Below, piece after piece: positions 42,588 to 53,600 of a stretch of DNA of 64,000 bases. The translations under genes were made by a program, and so were the position numbers. Origin of the DNA: an uncultured Parafilimonas sp. (lineage in GTDB: Bacteria; Bacteroidota; Bacteroidia; Chitinophagales; Chitinophagaceae); NCBI GenBank assembly GCA_903882935.1, contig CAIRZB010000012.1, positions 96,529 through 160,528 on the forward strand, read 5' to 3'. Each line of letters begins with the position of its first letter. Position 1 is the stretch's first letter. The notes under the pieces were generated by a model that worked only from the letters and a program-made list of their open reading frames with translations, searched no databases and was not told the DNA's origin.

Positions 42588-42894
42588 GTTTGTTTTCTAA
42601 AGTATAAAGCAACACGTATAAAACGCTTTATTGCCAAAATTTATACGTTTTTGGTAATAATACAGGGTATTTGCCATTGTTTTACCTGTCATTTGGTTCT
42701 TAATTACCCGTTAAGCAACAATTGTACTGCAAAGAACGTATTTTTTATATACCCGGCAAGCGGCGGCGCGTGGTGGGCAAGCAATCAATGCCAATAAACT
42801 AATGCACATTGCCCACGCTAACCAAAATTTATGCACATACAATCCGTTCAACAAATGGGTCAGTAGGCTTCGTGTATACGCGTAATTGGCCATT
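42588..42894. other. Intergenic stretch with a doubtful small frame
   Basis: About 307 bases between two minus-strand genes. A 60-codon minus frame (42711-42893) starts one base after the stop of the receiver gene and has one hydrophobic stretch, but lacks a signal or family features. Confidence 0.35.
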
Positions 42895-43350
42895 TTAACT
42901 CAAAGAAAATACGTTTCTATTGTATGTTAAATTTGTGGCGCAATGGGTTGAAAATGCATTGGTTTTTAATAACTTAATCGCGGTTTCAATTTTTTTCAGT
43001 TCATGTATCATGGTGCCAAATTCGTTTTCGCCCTTAATTATATAACAGAATGCCCCGTGTTTTAGGCTTTCAGTTTTTAAAGAAGCCTCCACACCGGCGG
43101 ATATGTAAATTACATAAATGCCGGGGTTTCTTTCTTTAACCTTTTGCAAAACATCCAAGCCATTCAGGGGGCTCATATAATGGTCTAAAATAATCACATC
43201 TGGGTCTTCTCCCAAATTATCAAGGCAATCTTTGCCATTGTCAAATACTTGTATCCGGCGGTATCCCTCAAAAATTAAATACTGCCGAAAAATGCAGGCA
43301 GAAAATGGATCGTCGTCCACGATAAAAAAATTAATTTTATCCTTTTCCAT
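42895..43350 (-). CDS. Response regulator, receiver domain only
   Basis: A 151-residue protein. NFFIVDDDPFSACIFRQYLI, VIILDHYMSPLNGLDVLQKV (phosphorylation Asp), VIYISAGVEAS and CYIIKGENEFGTMIHELKKIE form a complete receiver domain, although the usual KP after strand 5 is KG. About 25 extra residues at the C-terminus have no known motif. It points away from the NtrC-type gene, 320 bases off, whose receiver it resembles in sequence (IFRQYL, GKDCLDNL against GKDCLANL). Confidence 0.88.
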   Translation of the reverse strand: MEKDKINFFIVDDDPFSACIFRQYLIFEGYRRIQVFDNGKDCLDNLGEDPDVIILDHYMSPLNGLDVLQKVKERNPGIYVIYISAGVEASLKTESLKHGAFCYIIKGENEFGTMIHELKKIETAIKLLKTNAFSTHCATNLTYNRNVFSLS

Positions 43351-43670
43351 AATTAAATGTTTGATGGTCTTTTGCTATTTCTGTGCCATTTTGCTTATGT
43401 TGCTTACAATCAATCAGTTGTAAATCTAAAAGGCGAGCCTTTTTCCATAATGTGGAATCTGCCCATAAATTGTGGACAGCAGCTGGCTATAGTGGTGCAA
43501 AATGAACGTTGATTGTAGCTTTAAAATAATAAACGTTGTTGCACTAACTTACTAATTTCAACAGGTTAATGGCTTTGTAACTTTACTCTTTGGCTTATTA
43601 TAATATGTTTTTAATCAGTAAAAGTCAGTAGGAGAATAGTTTATTAATTATCTTGGAACAAATCCAAAAA
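43351..43670. other. Divergent promoter region of the two response regulator genes
   Basis: 320 AT-rich bases between divergent start codons. No complete promoter pair is found; CTTTACTCTTTGG near 43578-43595 is close to the TAnnTTTG form but with one base too many. Confidence 0.35.
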
Positions 43671-45020
43671 ATGGAAACTTGCCGAATTTTTATTGTCGAA
43701 GATGACCCTTGGTATGGTGAAATACTAAGGTACCACCTGTTATTAAACCCCGACAATGAGGTTCACCTTTTTACAAGTGGCAAAGATTGCCTGGCAAACC
43801 TTGTTAATAAGCCCAATATTATTTCTATCGACTACTCGCTACCCGATATGAATGGTGCCGAATTACTTAAGCATATAAGGCATACCAACCACGAGGTGCC
43901 GATAATTGTAACAAGTGCGCAGGAGGATGTAGCCACGGCAGTACAATTATTAAAAGCCGGCGTTTACGAATATATTGTAAAAAACGACCATACAAAAGAC
44001 CTGCTTTGGAGTGCCGTAACAAGGATAAAGGAACGCCTTTATTTGAAGAATGAAATTGAAGACCTAAGGAAAGAACTGGGTTACAAATACGACTTTAGCA
44101 CCGCTGTAAAAGGTAACAGTGCCGCCATTAAAAAGATTTTTTCGCTGATGGAAAAAGCTGCCAAAACAAACATAAATGTTTGCATAAATGGCGAAACGGG
44201 TACTGGGAAGGAGTTGGTTGCGAAGGCTATACACTACAATTCGGAGCGGCGCAAAAGGCCTTTTGTGGCAGTTAACATGGCGGCTGTGCCTAGGGAATTG
44301 GTTGAAAGTGAGTTTTTGGGCTTTGAAAAAGGTGCCTTTACGGGGGCGGAAGCCAGAAAAATAGGGAAATTTGAGGAGGCTAACGGCGGAACCATATTTT
44401 TGGATGAAATTGGCGAACTGGATATGGCGGTGCAAAGCAAGTTATTGCGTGTGTTGCAGGAAAAAGAGTTAACCAGGATAGGGGGCAAGGATAAAGTAAA
44501 ACTTGACGTACGTGTAATTGTGGCCACCCATAAAAACCTTGCCGATGAGGTGGCCAAAGGCGGTTTTAGGGAAGATTTATATTACAGGATAATTGGTTTG
44601 CCCATTTTGCTGCCTCCGTTGAGGGAGAGGGAATCGGATATTTTGCTGCTCGCAAAGTTTTTTTTGGATGAGTTTTGCAAGGATAATAAGATTAAAATAA
44701 ACGGTTTCTCGCCTGAGGCAAAGGCAAAGCTTATGCAATACAATTATCCCGGCAATGTAAGGGAGTTGAAGGCTGTGATAGACCTTGCGGCTGTTATGTG
44801 TAACGGAAACGAATTGCAGGCTGCTGATATAGCGTTTCCTAAAACCAGGTCGTTGGATATGCTGCTGACTGAAGACAAAACGTTTAAACAATATTGCATT
44901 TACATAATAGAGTACTATTTAAAAAAATACAATGGAAACGTATTAACAGTGGCAAAAAAATTAGATGTCGGCAAATCAACCATATACAAGATGATTCAAA
45001 ACAAAGAGGTTGCACTTTAA
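43671..45020 (+). CDS. NtrC-family sigma-54-dependent response regulator
   Basis: From the ATG at 43671 it has 449 residues (a TTG at 43653 would add six). Order: receiver domain (IFIVEDDPWYG, ISIDYSLPDMNG), AAA+ domain with Walker A GETGTGKE, the sigma-54 contact loop GAFTGA, Walker B GTIFLDEIGEL and LREDLYYR-like FREDLYYRI, then a C-terminal helix-turn-helix (NVLTVAKKLDVGKSTIYKMI). In FLGFEKGAFTGA the usual His before the acid is Phe. It should switch on sigma-54 promoters when phosphorylated. The hybrid kinase encoded 52 bases downstream is the likely partner. Confidence 0.93.
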   Translation: METCRIFIVEDDPWYGEILRYHLLLNPDNEVHLFTSGKDCLANLVNKPNIISIDYSLPDMNGAELLKHIRHTNHEVPIIVTSAQEDVATAVQLLKAGVYEYIVKNDHTKDLLWSAVTRIKERLYLKNEIEDLRKELGYKYDFSTAVKGNSAAIKKIFSLMEKAAKTNINVCINGETGTGKELVAKAIHYNSERRKRPFVAVNMAAVPRELVESEFLGFEKGAFTGAEARKIGKFEEANGGTIFLDEIGELDMAVQSKLLRVLQEKELTRIGGKDKVKLDVRVIVATHKNLADEVAKGGFREDLYYRIIGLPILLPPLRERESDILLLAKFFLDEFCKDNKIKINGFSPEAKAKLMQYNYPGNVRELKAVIDLAAVMCNGNELQAADIAFPKTRSLDMLLTEDKTFKQYCIYIIEYYLKKYNGNVLTVAKKLDVGKSTIYKMIQNKEVAL

Positions 45021-45072
45021 GGTAAACCTCTTGCATTTTCAATATCCTAAAAACTAGAAAAAACGCAGAACA

Positions 45073-47532
45073 TTGGAAAATCTAAACGATGACAAAAATA
45101 GTTTGCCCCCGCAGGAAGACATGCAAACACTACAGGCCAAGCTTTTAAAAAAAGAGCAGGAGATTGAGTTTTTGCGCCAGCAGCTTGCCGAAGCCAAACA
45201 TAACGAGGCAATTAATATAGAGCATTTGAGCCGCAGCGAAAAACGCTACCGCGACCTGTTTAATTATGGCCAGGCACTCATATGTACGCACGATAAAAAT
45301 GGGGTGGTACTTACTGTTAACCCTGCTATTTGCAAAGTGCTTGGGTATACCGAGGCTGAACTAGTTGGCAATAATATTGGTGAATTACTGCCCCAGCAGG
45401 CGAAGGACGGATTTAAGGCCAATTACTTGGATGTAATTAATAAGGAAGGTGTAGCAAAAGGGCTTTTTACCATTATAACTAAAACGGGCGGCGTTGTTTA
45501 TTTGCTTTTTCAAAACTACAAGGTTCAGGAGCCGGATGTTGAGCCATATATTATTGGTTTTTCCCAAGACATTACTGACAGAAAAAAAGCAGAGGAAGCC
45601 TTAAAACGAAGTGAGGAAAAATACCGTAGTATAATAGAAAACATGAATTTGGGCCTTTTGGAGGTGGATACTGCCGAAAGAATTATTTATGCAAACCATA
45701 GTTTTTGCCAAATGTGCGGATACGAGATTGATGAGCTTGCCGGAAGGGTTGCCGCTGATGTTTTTGCCAACGGAAATAACCTATTAAAGCTTTGGGATAA
45801 AACTGATCAGCGTACTTCGGGCATATCAGACGCCTTTGAAATGGCCGTACGTAACAAAAAAGGTGAGCCAAAATGGTGGCTTATAAGCAGTGCGCCGCTG
45901 TACGACCCGCACGGTAAGCACATAGGTTCGGTGGGCATATACCTAGATATAACTAAGCAAAAAGTGTTGGAGTACAAACTGCTGGAGGCAAAACAAGAGG
46001 CTGAGGACTCTGCCAACGCAAAGGAGCTATTCCTTACAAACATGAGCCATGAAATACGCACACCTATGAACGCCATCATGGGCATGGGCAGGCAATTACA
46101 AAAAACCCCTTTAAACAGCCAGCAGCAGTTTTATTTAGAAACCATTAACGCGGCATCGGCTAACCTATTGGTTATTATTGACGATATACTTGACCTCTCA
46201 AAAATTGAATCGGGCCGCCTTGCGCTACAATTAACGCCGTTCAGTTTTGTTGGCCTAATTGACAAAGCGACACTGATAATTGCCCAAAAGGCCGCAGAAA
46301 AGGGGATAACCCTTACCAAGAAAGTGGATGCTGACCTGGCATCGGTACTAAAGGGTGACCCCCAGCGGTTGGGCCAAGTAATAAATAATTTGTTGAGCAA
46401 TGCATTTAAGTTTACTGAACGCGGTGAAATTGTTTTAGAATGTGCCGTTTTGCAGGACAAGGGCAACAGGCAGGTGGTGCAGGTAACAGTTAAAGACACC
46501 GGCATGGGCATGGGTAAAGAGTTTTTGAAAATAATCTTTAACAAGTTTACGCAAGAAGATGAGGGCACCGTGCGAAAATATGGGGGTACCGGGCTTGGAA
46601 TGAGTATAAGCAAGCACTTAATTGAGGCAATGGGTGGTAAGATTTCAGTGGAAAGCGACAAGGGGGTGGGTACCACGGTGCATTTTATTCTGTCGCTTGA
46701 AAAAGGTTTGGACAGCGAACTGCCGAAACAGAGTTTGGTAATAGCCGACGAAAATGTGCTAAAAGGGATTACCATTTTGCTGGTGGAGGATAATGAGATG
46801 AACAGGATGGTTGCGAACACGGTGCTTGTGCAGTACGGGGCTGTTGTAGAAGAGGCCTTAAATGGTTTAGAGGCTGTTGAAACACTGCGCAAAAAAAGCT
46901 ATGATATAGTTTTAATGGACATACGAATGCCGGTAATGGATGGTATTGAAGCTACCAAAATTATTAGGGAAAGTATATCAAAAACGCTGCCTGTTATAGC
47001 GTTAACAGCCAACGTAGTAAAGGGGGAGAAGGAGAAATGTATAAACGCAGGAATGAATGAGTTTATCGGCAAGCCTTTTGACGAAAACGACCTTATACGC
47101 ACTATTGCAAAACTTACGCACAGAGGGGGCGTTACCCCAACAATGCAAAACGACAATAGCAACCTGCCACAATTGCCCCAACCATTGTACGATCTTGCCA
47201 AGCTATGGGACATTAGCCGTGGCAAGCAGGCTTTTGTGGAGAAAATGGTTAGCATTTTTGTTACCGAAACAAGCAACGCAGTAAAGGACATTAGGGCAGC
47301 CTACGAAGCCAACAACATTGAAAAAATTAATTCGGTGGCGCACAAAATAAAACCATCGTTATACAACCTGAATGTTAACATAATTAAAGATGATATACTG
47401 GCACTTGAGCAGTTTGGCAAAGAAGGTGAAAGCAACGGTACAAAACTAAAGGCAATGGTAGACAAAGTTGAAGCTGTGCTTACAGATGTGATTGAACTTA
47501 TGAAAACCACACCAATCGTAAGCCCTGCTTAG
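45073..47532 (+). CDS. Hybrid sensor histidine kinase (PAS-PAS-HisKA-HATPase-receiver-Hpt)
   Basis: An 819-residue cytoplasmic kinase from a TTG at 45073 (ATG at 45121 is the alternative). After a coiled coil come two PAS domains (about 58-175 and 180-300). The phosphorylated H326 is in NMSHEIRTPMN, the ATPase has NNLLSNAFKFT, DTGMGMG and GGTGLGMSI, the receiver has D616 in VLMDIRMPVMDG and the C-terminal Hpt domain has H757 in SVAHKIKPS. It therefore contains a full four-step relay. No membrane helix is present, so it senses an internal signal. Likely partner of the NtrC-type regulator upstream and of the receiver-only proteins nearby. Confidence 0.93.
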   Translation: MENLNDDKNSLPPQEDMQTLQAKLLKKEQEIEFLRQQLAEAKHNEAINIEHLSRSEKRYRDLFNYGQALICTHDKNGVVLTVNPAICKVLGYTEAELVGNNIGELLPQQAKDGFKANYLDVINKEGVAKGLFTIITKTGGVVYLLFQNYKVQEPDVEPYIIGFSQDITDRKKAEEALKRSEEKYRSIIENMNLGLLEVDTAERIIYANHSFCQMCGYEIDELAGRVAADVFANGNNLLKLWDKTDQRTSGISDAFEMAVRNKKGEPKWWLISSAPLYDPHGKHIGSVGIYLDITKQKVLEYKLLEAKQEAEDSANAKELFLTNMSHEIRTPMNAIMGMGRQLQKTPLNSQQQFYLETINAASANLLVIIDDILDLSKIESGRLALQLTPFSFVGLIDKATLIIAQKAAEKGITLTKKVDADLASVLKGDPQRLGQVINNLLSNAFKFTERGEIVLECAVLQDKGNRQVVQVTVKDTGMGMGKEFLKIIFNKFTQEDEGTVRKYGGTGLGMSISKHLIEAMGGKISVESDKGVGTTVHFILSLEKGLDSELPKQSLVIADENVLKGITILLVEDNEMNRMVANTVLVQYGAVVEEALNGLEAVETLRKKSYDIVLMDIRMPVMDGIEATKIIRESISKTLPVIALTANVVKGEKEKCINAGMNEFIGKPFDENDLIRTIAKLTHRGGVTPTMQNDNSNLPQLPQPLYDLAKLWDISRGKQAFVEKMVSIFVTETSNAVKDIRAAYEANNIEKINSVAHKIKPSLYNLNVNIIKDDILALEQFGKEGESNGTKLKAMVDKVEAVLTDVIELMKTTPIVSPA

Positions 47533-47650
47533 CTATAGAGTTTGCTGTTTAGCCAACTTAATGATTGAAAAATGCGTTAAGCAACCCAAAATTATCGTAT
47601 ACCCTTAAATCAGTATTTTCCGCTGATTTTGGCAGAATTTTTTGTGGCAC

Positions 47651-47697
47651 CCCTTCCTGCAATAGTATGGCATAGTGGCAAACTATTGCGGGAAGGG
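47651..47697. repeat. Hairpin between convergent genes
   Basis: Arms of 15 bases, CCCTTCCTGCAATAG (47651-47665) and CTATTGCGGGAAGGG (47683-47697), with one mismatch and a 17-base loop. It lies between the 3' ends of the kinase gene and the convergent membrane protein gene and could act as a terminator on both strands, but lacks T runs. Confidence 0.5.
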
Positions 47698-47727
47698 AGA
47701 TGCGCAAGTGTCTTTTAAACCCAAGTG

Positions 47728-48324
47728 TCAGTTTTCCGCCAACTCATGCAGAATGTTTTCACCGTGTTCAAGAGCGTTTTTATACCTTTTAAATACCCAT
47801 TTGGCAAAGGGGTAGAAAAAAGCGGGAAAAAGCACGTATACCATCCATGCGTTGTTTGATTTGAAAAAATCATTACCGCCCATCAGCTTAACCATAACCG
47901 GCAGTATTGCGATAAAAAGCAGCGGGCCAAGGTAAAAACTTAGCCTTTGGGCTGCCAAAAAGCGTTTTTTAGCCATGGCATATAACACTAACAACTGCTT
48001 ATAATTGTTATTGGCTACACTTATCGTATTAAACTTTTTGATAGCCAAAAGTGATAATAGAGGCATTGCCAATAAGATTACCACAGCAATAATGCCACAT
48101 GCCATTAGGTACCAAGTGGTGAGCAAATTAACATTTACGGCAATGTAAAAAACGCAGGCCAAACAAACTGCGGCACCCGCCATTTCGGGTATACGCACCT
48201 TGTTTATAGCACTTTTGTAACCGCTTTGGGTAACCTTAATAACCAAAGATTCAGTCAGTTTTTTTTGTTGCTCCAAATCAATAGCCATTTTAGCCCAAAT
48301 TGTTTTCATGTCATCCAGTTGCAT
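47728..48324 (-). CDS. Membrane protein, probable partner of the ECF sigma factor
   Basis: A 198-residue protein with a cytoplasmic N-terminus (QLDDMKTIWAKMAIDLEQQKKLTESLVIKVTQSGYKSAINKVR) and four hydrophobic segments (AGAAVCLACVFYIAVNV, YLMACGIIAVVILLAMPLLSLLAI, FYLGPLLFIAILPVMVKL, MVYVLFPAFFYPFAKWV). It begins six bases after the stop of the sigma factor gene, so the two are almost certainly cotranslated. It has no classic anti-sigma domain; a role in holding the sigma factor at the membrane is inferred from position. Confidence 0.8.
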   Translation of the reverse strand: MQLDDMKTIWAKMAIDLEQQKKLTESLVIKVTQSGYKSAINKVRIPEMAGAAVCLACVFYIAVNVNLLTTWYLMACGIIAVVILLAMPLLSLLAIKKFNTISVANNNYKQLLVLYAMAKKRFLAAQRLSFYLGPLLFIAILPVMVKLMGGNDFFKSNNAWMVYVLFPAFFYPFAKWVFKRYKNALEHGENILHELAEN

Positions 48325-48330
48325 ATTTGT

Positions 48331-48816
48331 TTATTTTTTAATGTGTGAGGTCAGTTTTTGCCTTATTCTTGCCAACCGGGTGCCTACGTTTGTAACTGTA
48401 AACCCCGTTATAACCGCTATTTCATCGTAAGGCTTCCCTTCAAGGTAAAGTAGAATTAACCCTTTTTCAATGGTGTTTAATTGCTTTATGGCCGCGTACA
48501 ATTCCTCAATTTGTTCTCGCTCAATGGTGTAATCGGTATAGTGGATATTTTCCAATGCCTCGTTTACCGCTTCCTGTTTAACCTTTCGTTTGGTGCTGTT
48601 TAGGAAAGCAATGGAAGTATTAAGGGCTATACGGTACATCCAAGTGCTAACTCTTGCTTCGTTTCGAAACGATTCGAACGACTTCCAAAGCTGGTAAACA
48701 ATTTCTTGGTACAAATCCTGTTCATCCTCCCTATTATTGGCATAAACCTTTGCCACCTTATAAATAAGGCCCTCATTTGCTTTTATGGTATCGGTAAATG
48801 CTTTTTTATTGTTCAT
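48331..48816 (-). CDS. ECF-family RNA polymerase sigma factor
   Basis: A 161-residue sigma-70 family protein with only regions 2 and 4. Region 2 has EQDLYQEIVYQLWKSFESFRNEARVSTWMYRIALN; region 4 has LNTIEKGLILLYLEGKPYDEIAVITGFTVTNVGTRLARIRQKL with the helix-turn-helix. The linker is short and acidic. It lies in an operon with the membrane protein downstream. Confidence 0.92.
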   Translation of the reverse strand: MNNKKAFTDTIKANEGLIYKVAKVYANNREDEQDLYQEIVYQLWKSFESFRNEARVSTWMYRIALNTSIAFLNSTKRKVKQEAVNEALENIHYTDYTIEREQIEELYAAIKQLNTIEKGLILLYLEGKPYDEIAVITGFTVTNVGTRLARIRQKLTSHIKK

Positions 48817-49059
48817 CTTATTAACGGCTACATGCTATAGGTATACATAAGCACGTAAAAATCACACAAAAACAAAAATTTTTAGAAAGTAGTTTGTGTT
48901 AGCGGTCCAATTTATCCCCACCGAACGATGCAGATAAATAAATAGGCATGGCTTGGTTACACCCCGCTGTAACATTCACCATGTGTAGCCTAGTCTTAAC
49001 GTAAAAGTTGCAATTTATTAATGTTTTGAACCTACCTTGCAATATTAAAAAAGCTTAGG

Positions 49060-50274
49060 ATGTTGTTGTTGATAACGATAAGCTGCGTTTTTTTTCAAAC
49101 AGCTGTTACCATTTACCTATTTAACATCAACAAAACTGGTGACAGTTTCGAGAAAAACTTAACACGCATATTGATTGTGCTACTGGTACACGTATGCTTA
49201 AGTTTATGTTTGTTATTGGTGGTTAAAAAAGAAAGCTTATACGGGCAGGTAGTTTCTTTGTTTGGACTTGCCTACGGCCCGCTGTTGTATATTATCATTT
49301 GCTCTTTTTCAGGCAAAGCCCTGCCTAGGCGTATTGCTTTGGTGCATTCATTTCCCTTTTTTGCTGCATCGGTAATTTCTATTGCCTTAATTGCAGGCAG
49401 CTTATCAAAAAAAATCAGTGATAATTTCATCATAAGCTACACAACCATTTTTCAGTGGATTGTTGTCGCAACCTTGATCGTTTATTCAATTTTGGTAAAA
49501 AACGCCTTGGCTCGTTGTCGCCTTGTTGTCGCTTTTGGCAACGAAAATGAAAAAGTTAAATGGACGCTATTAAATAACATTTCTGCAATTTTAGGTGCGG
49601 GCGTTTTATGCGGTATTTTTTTTGAACTCACAAAAGTTATTGAATCGCCTTTCCTCAATTTGCACCTCAGGGTAATTCCTTACATTAGTTTTGCGGTGAT
49701 TCCGGTGTTAATTTTAAGGTATAAACTTGACTTTAGGTATAGTAGGCCAGGGGGCTCCGGTGCCAAAAATGAAAAAGCGCTTGTACCAAAAATAAGTGAG
49801 CAACTGCTTAATATCCCTGAGGCTGTTGCCAATGTTGCCATGGGCCCTGTGGCAATTGCATCTTCGGCAAAGCGTTATGAAAAATCATCCTTGGACGAAT
49901 CGACCATGGATGATTATGAACAAGCATTAAAGAAATACGTGGAATCAAGTAAAATATTTTTGACCGCTGAGCTGTCGCTTGAAGAGCTGGCCCAGCAGGT
50001 AAAAATTCCTAAACACCACCTTACCCAGCTTTTAAATGACCGGCTGGGGAAAAACTTTTACAACTACATAAACGAGTACCGGGTGCAGGAGGCCATAATA
50101 AGGCTAAAAAATATTCACCAGGATGTAAATATCCTTTCCCTCGCATATGATTGTGGGTTCAATTCTAAATCATCTTTCAATAATTATTTCAAAAAAGTTA
50201 CCCAACATACGCCCTCTAGCTACCGAAAAATGGTAGAATCTCCTGGCAATTCAAGCACACAAACTACCGCTTAA
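49060..50274 (+). CDS. Membrane-anchored AraC-family transcriptional regulator
   Basis: A 404-residue protein. The first 230 residues contain about seven hydrophobic segments (LLLITISCVFFQTAVTIYLF, ILIVLLVHVCLSLCLLLVV, YGPLLYIIICSF and others). The C-terminal 110 residues are an AraC DNA-binding domain: LSLEELAQQVKIPKHHLTQLLNDRLGKNFYNYINEYRVQEAIIRL and VNILSLAYDCGFNSKSSFNNYFKKVTQHTPSSYRK with both helix-turn-helix units. Bacteroidota use such proteins to sense envelope or external signals. It lies upstream of the SusC/SusD pair and may control it. Confidence 0.9.
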   Translation: MLLLITISCVFFQTAVTIYLFNINKTGDSFEKNLTRILIVLLVHVCLSLCLLLVVKKESLYGQVVSLFGLAYGPLLYIIICSFSGKALPRRIALVHSFPFFAASVISIALIAGSLSKKISDNFIISYTTIFQWIVVATLIVYSILVKNALARCRLVVAFGNENEKVKWTLLNNISAILGAGVLCGIFFELTKVIESPFLNLHLRVIPYISFAVIPVLILRYKLDFRYSRPGGSGAKNEKALVPKISEQLLNIPEAVANVAMGPVAIASSAKRYEKSSLDESTMDDYEQALKKYVESSKIFLTAELSLEELAQQVKIPKHHLTQLLNDRLGKNFYNYINEYRVQEAIIRLKNIHQDVNILSLAYDCGFNSKSSFNNYFKKVTQHTPSSYRKMVESPGNSSTQTTA

Positions 50275-50654
50275 CATTTTGGTAAACTTTTGGTAACAAT
50301 TTGGAAATATACCCAACTGTTTGATATTCAATTGTTTGAAAAAAACAAAAAGTACTTCCTTTACGGGAAATACGATAAATAGTGCGCGCCGTGTGGGCGT
50401 GTCGTATAAACCTCGCTGCAATTGAAACCTTTGCCAACAAAATATTAACAACATGTCTCCAACGGCGATTTAGTTAATTTTTTGGGGATAACGCTCAAAC
50501 ACACACATGCTTAAACACAATAGTAAAGTCGATTTGTTTCACCACAAACAAAATTGGCTGTCTTTTAAAAAGCTAACAAACTCGTTAGGTCAACAACAAT
50601 TTTTTTTAACAAAGCCTAATTCAGTAGGCATTTTTAATTTAACCAAATAAGAAA
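50275..50654. other. Upstream region of the SusC/SusD locus
   Basis: 380 AT-rich bases. TTTTGGTAA occurs twice in tandem at 50277-50296. The last 100 bases before the SusC start contain long T and A runs typical of a 5' leader. I find no complete promoter pair and no gene. Confidence 0.4.
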
Positions 50655-53600
50655 ATGAAACCAAAATTAACGTTCGTGAAAGCAGTAAGCGTAATGCTGA
50701 CGATGTTTTTACTGGCAGGCAATTTAGTTTTTGCACAGTCAAAAACAGTCTCCGGTAAAATTACATTGTCTACAGGTGCCCCCGTTTCAGGGGTAAGTGT
50801 GCAACAAAAAGGTTCGAATGCGGGCACATCCAGTGACGTGTCGGGTAATTATGTTATTAATGTAAGCAGCCCAGATGCTGTATTGGTATTTACATATGTA
50901 GGCTACGCGTCGCAGGAAATTGCAGTAGCCAACCAGTCAACTGTTAATGTTGTATTGTCAGAAGACGCAAGAATATTAACTGATGTAGTGGTAACTGCCT
51001 TGGGTATTAAAAAGGAATTTAAACGCCTTGGTTACGCCACAACATTGGTAAAAGGCGAAGACCTTACCAAAGCAAGGGATGTAAACCCATTGCAGTCGTT
51101 AACAGGTAAAGTTGCAGGCTTAACAATTGGTGCTTCTGCAGAAATGCTTGCCCGCCCGCAGGTTGTTTTAAGGGGTAGCACAGACCTTTTGTTTGTTGTT
51201 GACGGTGTACCCATTAACTCTGACACTTGGAACATTAGTGCCGATGACATTGAAACATACAACGTGTTAAAAGGGCCAAACGCCGCAGCATTGTATGGTT
51301 CAAGGGGTATTAACGGTGCTATCATCATCACTACAAAGCGTGGCTCTAAAGATAAAAAAGGCTGGCAAATTGATTTTAACAGCAGCAACATGCTGGAAAG
51401 CAGCTTTTTAACAGTGCCTAAAAGCCAAACAGAATACGGCCGCGGCACAAACTTTCTTTACCAGTATGCCAAAAAAGGTTCATATACTTATGGTGCCCAA
51501 GGCACCAACGGTAACGGCACCTTTGGTGGCGTGGACGTGTTGTATGACAACTCACAGCGTTTGCAAGAGTATGGCCCCCGTTTTGACGGCCAGCTGATTA
51601 AGCAATACGACAGCCCTTACGACCCAACTACAGGCGTTAGGACCCCTACACCTTGGTTGGCAAGGGGTGCGAAGAACTTTGAAAACTTTATGCAAACCGG
51701 TATATTAACCACCAATAATATATCTCTTTCTGCAAGCGGTGCCAAATACGACATCCGCATGTCTTACTCTCACACTTACCAAAAAGGTATGGCACCAAAC
51801 ACCAATATCAATTTTGATAATGTAAACATCAACTCTGGCTATAATTTTACTGACAAACTTCGTTTGGAAGGTAACCTGAATTTAAACGTTCAGTATTCAC
51901 CCAACATCCCAGATGCGTCTTATGGCCCAAACAGTTATGTGTACATGTTTAAGGTGTATGGCTCATCAGACTACGACATTAACGACCTGAAAAATATTTA
52001 CAAAGGGCCACAAGGTGTAAACGGCTTGGTGCAATACGCCCAAGAATACGGCCGTGAAAACAGCCCTTGGTTCATAGCCAAGAAATGGTTGCGTACCCAC
52101 GACAAAACAGATGTTTATGGTTATTTGAAATTGAACTACAAGGCAACCAAAGACCTTAACTTCTCCCTCCGCTCACAGATAACTACCTGGAACCAACGAA
52201 GGACTGAAATTGTTCCCGCTTCTACCAACCTTAACACATACCTGCCTTGGTACACATTTGGCTGGTTCGGGGACTTTAGGGTTGACCAACGCAACTTGAT
52301 TGAGAACAATACTGACTTCCTAGCATCTTACACCAAAAACGTAAGTAACTGGAGCATTAGTGCCAACGCGGGTGTTAGTGAGCGTTCTTTCAAATACAAC
52401 TCTAATTACGGTACTACCAAGAGCATGGCTATACCGAACGTGTACAGCCTTTCAAACAGCTTAAACCCAGCTTTAAGCTACTCATATTTGGCTAATATGC
52501 AGGTGTACAGTGGTTATTACAGTGTTGACCTTGCCTATAAAAATTACTTTAACATATCTGCTACCGGTAGGGTTGACAATTCCACAGCGCTTGCAAACGG
52601 GTACAATACCTATTTTTACCCATCGGTGTCGGCAGCAACCGTATTGTCTGATTATTTAAACCTGCCTAAAGCAATCTCTTTCCTTAAAGTAAGGGCTTCT
52701 TTTGCTGACGTTAAAGGCGGAAACACACAATCTACCATACCTTCTGCTTATACAGCTATTACGGGCATCAGCACTGGTAGCTTGTTAGGCTACGGTACTG
52801 ATTTATATACGTCTTATGATGGTCCTAGCTACGGTAACCAAAATACTGGTGTGTATTCAACCTACTATAATGGTACATCTTCAGTAAGCTATACCAATAC
52901 TATCGCTAACCCAAGCTTGAAGCCTTATGATGTTAAATCTTACGAAGCTGGTGTGGACGTTAGGTTGTTCAAAAACAGGGTAGGTTTTGAGGGTACGTAC
53001 TTTACCACCGAAAATGGTCCGTTGATTTATGCTGTACCGGTTCCGTCTTCTACTGGCAACACTAGCAAAAATGCCAACACACTTACTACCTTGAAAAAAG
53101 GTATAGAGTTGCAGCTGAATGCATCAATATTTAAAAACCCCAAAGGCTTTTCATGGGATGTTAACATGAACTGGTTTACCTACAAAGAAACCCTTAAGTC
53201 AATTGAAGGCCAAAACAGCCTATTGTTGAACGGCCACAACTATACGCCAGGTGAGCGTTTAGATGATTTTTACAGCACCAAATTTGTACGCGATGGCAGC
53301 GGAAACATTGTGTATGGTTCGGGTGGTTTGCCTTTGCCAGTTCCAAGTTCAGCTGTTAGTGACCGTGGTTTTATCGGCCACCTTAACCCAGACTATACTT
53401 TTGGTATCACCAACACATTGTCTTACAAGCATTTAAGTCTTAGCTTTCAGATTGATGGCCGTATAGGCGGTAAAATTTACGACAGGGTTCTTTACCAAGG
53501 CAACAACGGTGGTACATCATATGAAAGTGCGTCAGGTGCTTTTGGGGTAGCTCGCTTGGCAGAATGGAAAAGCACTAACGAAGGTGCAAACGCACCAACC

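Noticed and set aside
42711..42893. 60-codon minus frame starting one base after the receiver gene
   Set aside because: One hydrophobic stretch only, many Cys and rare residues, no family; could be real through translational coupling but not supported enough.
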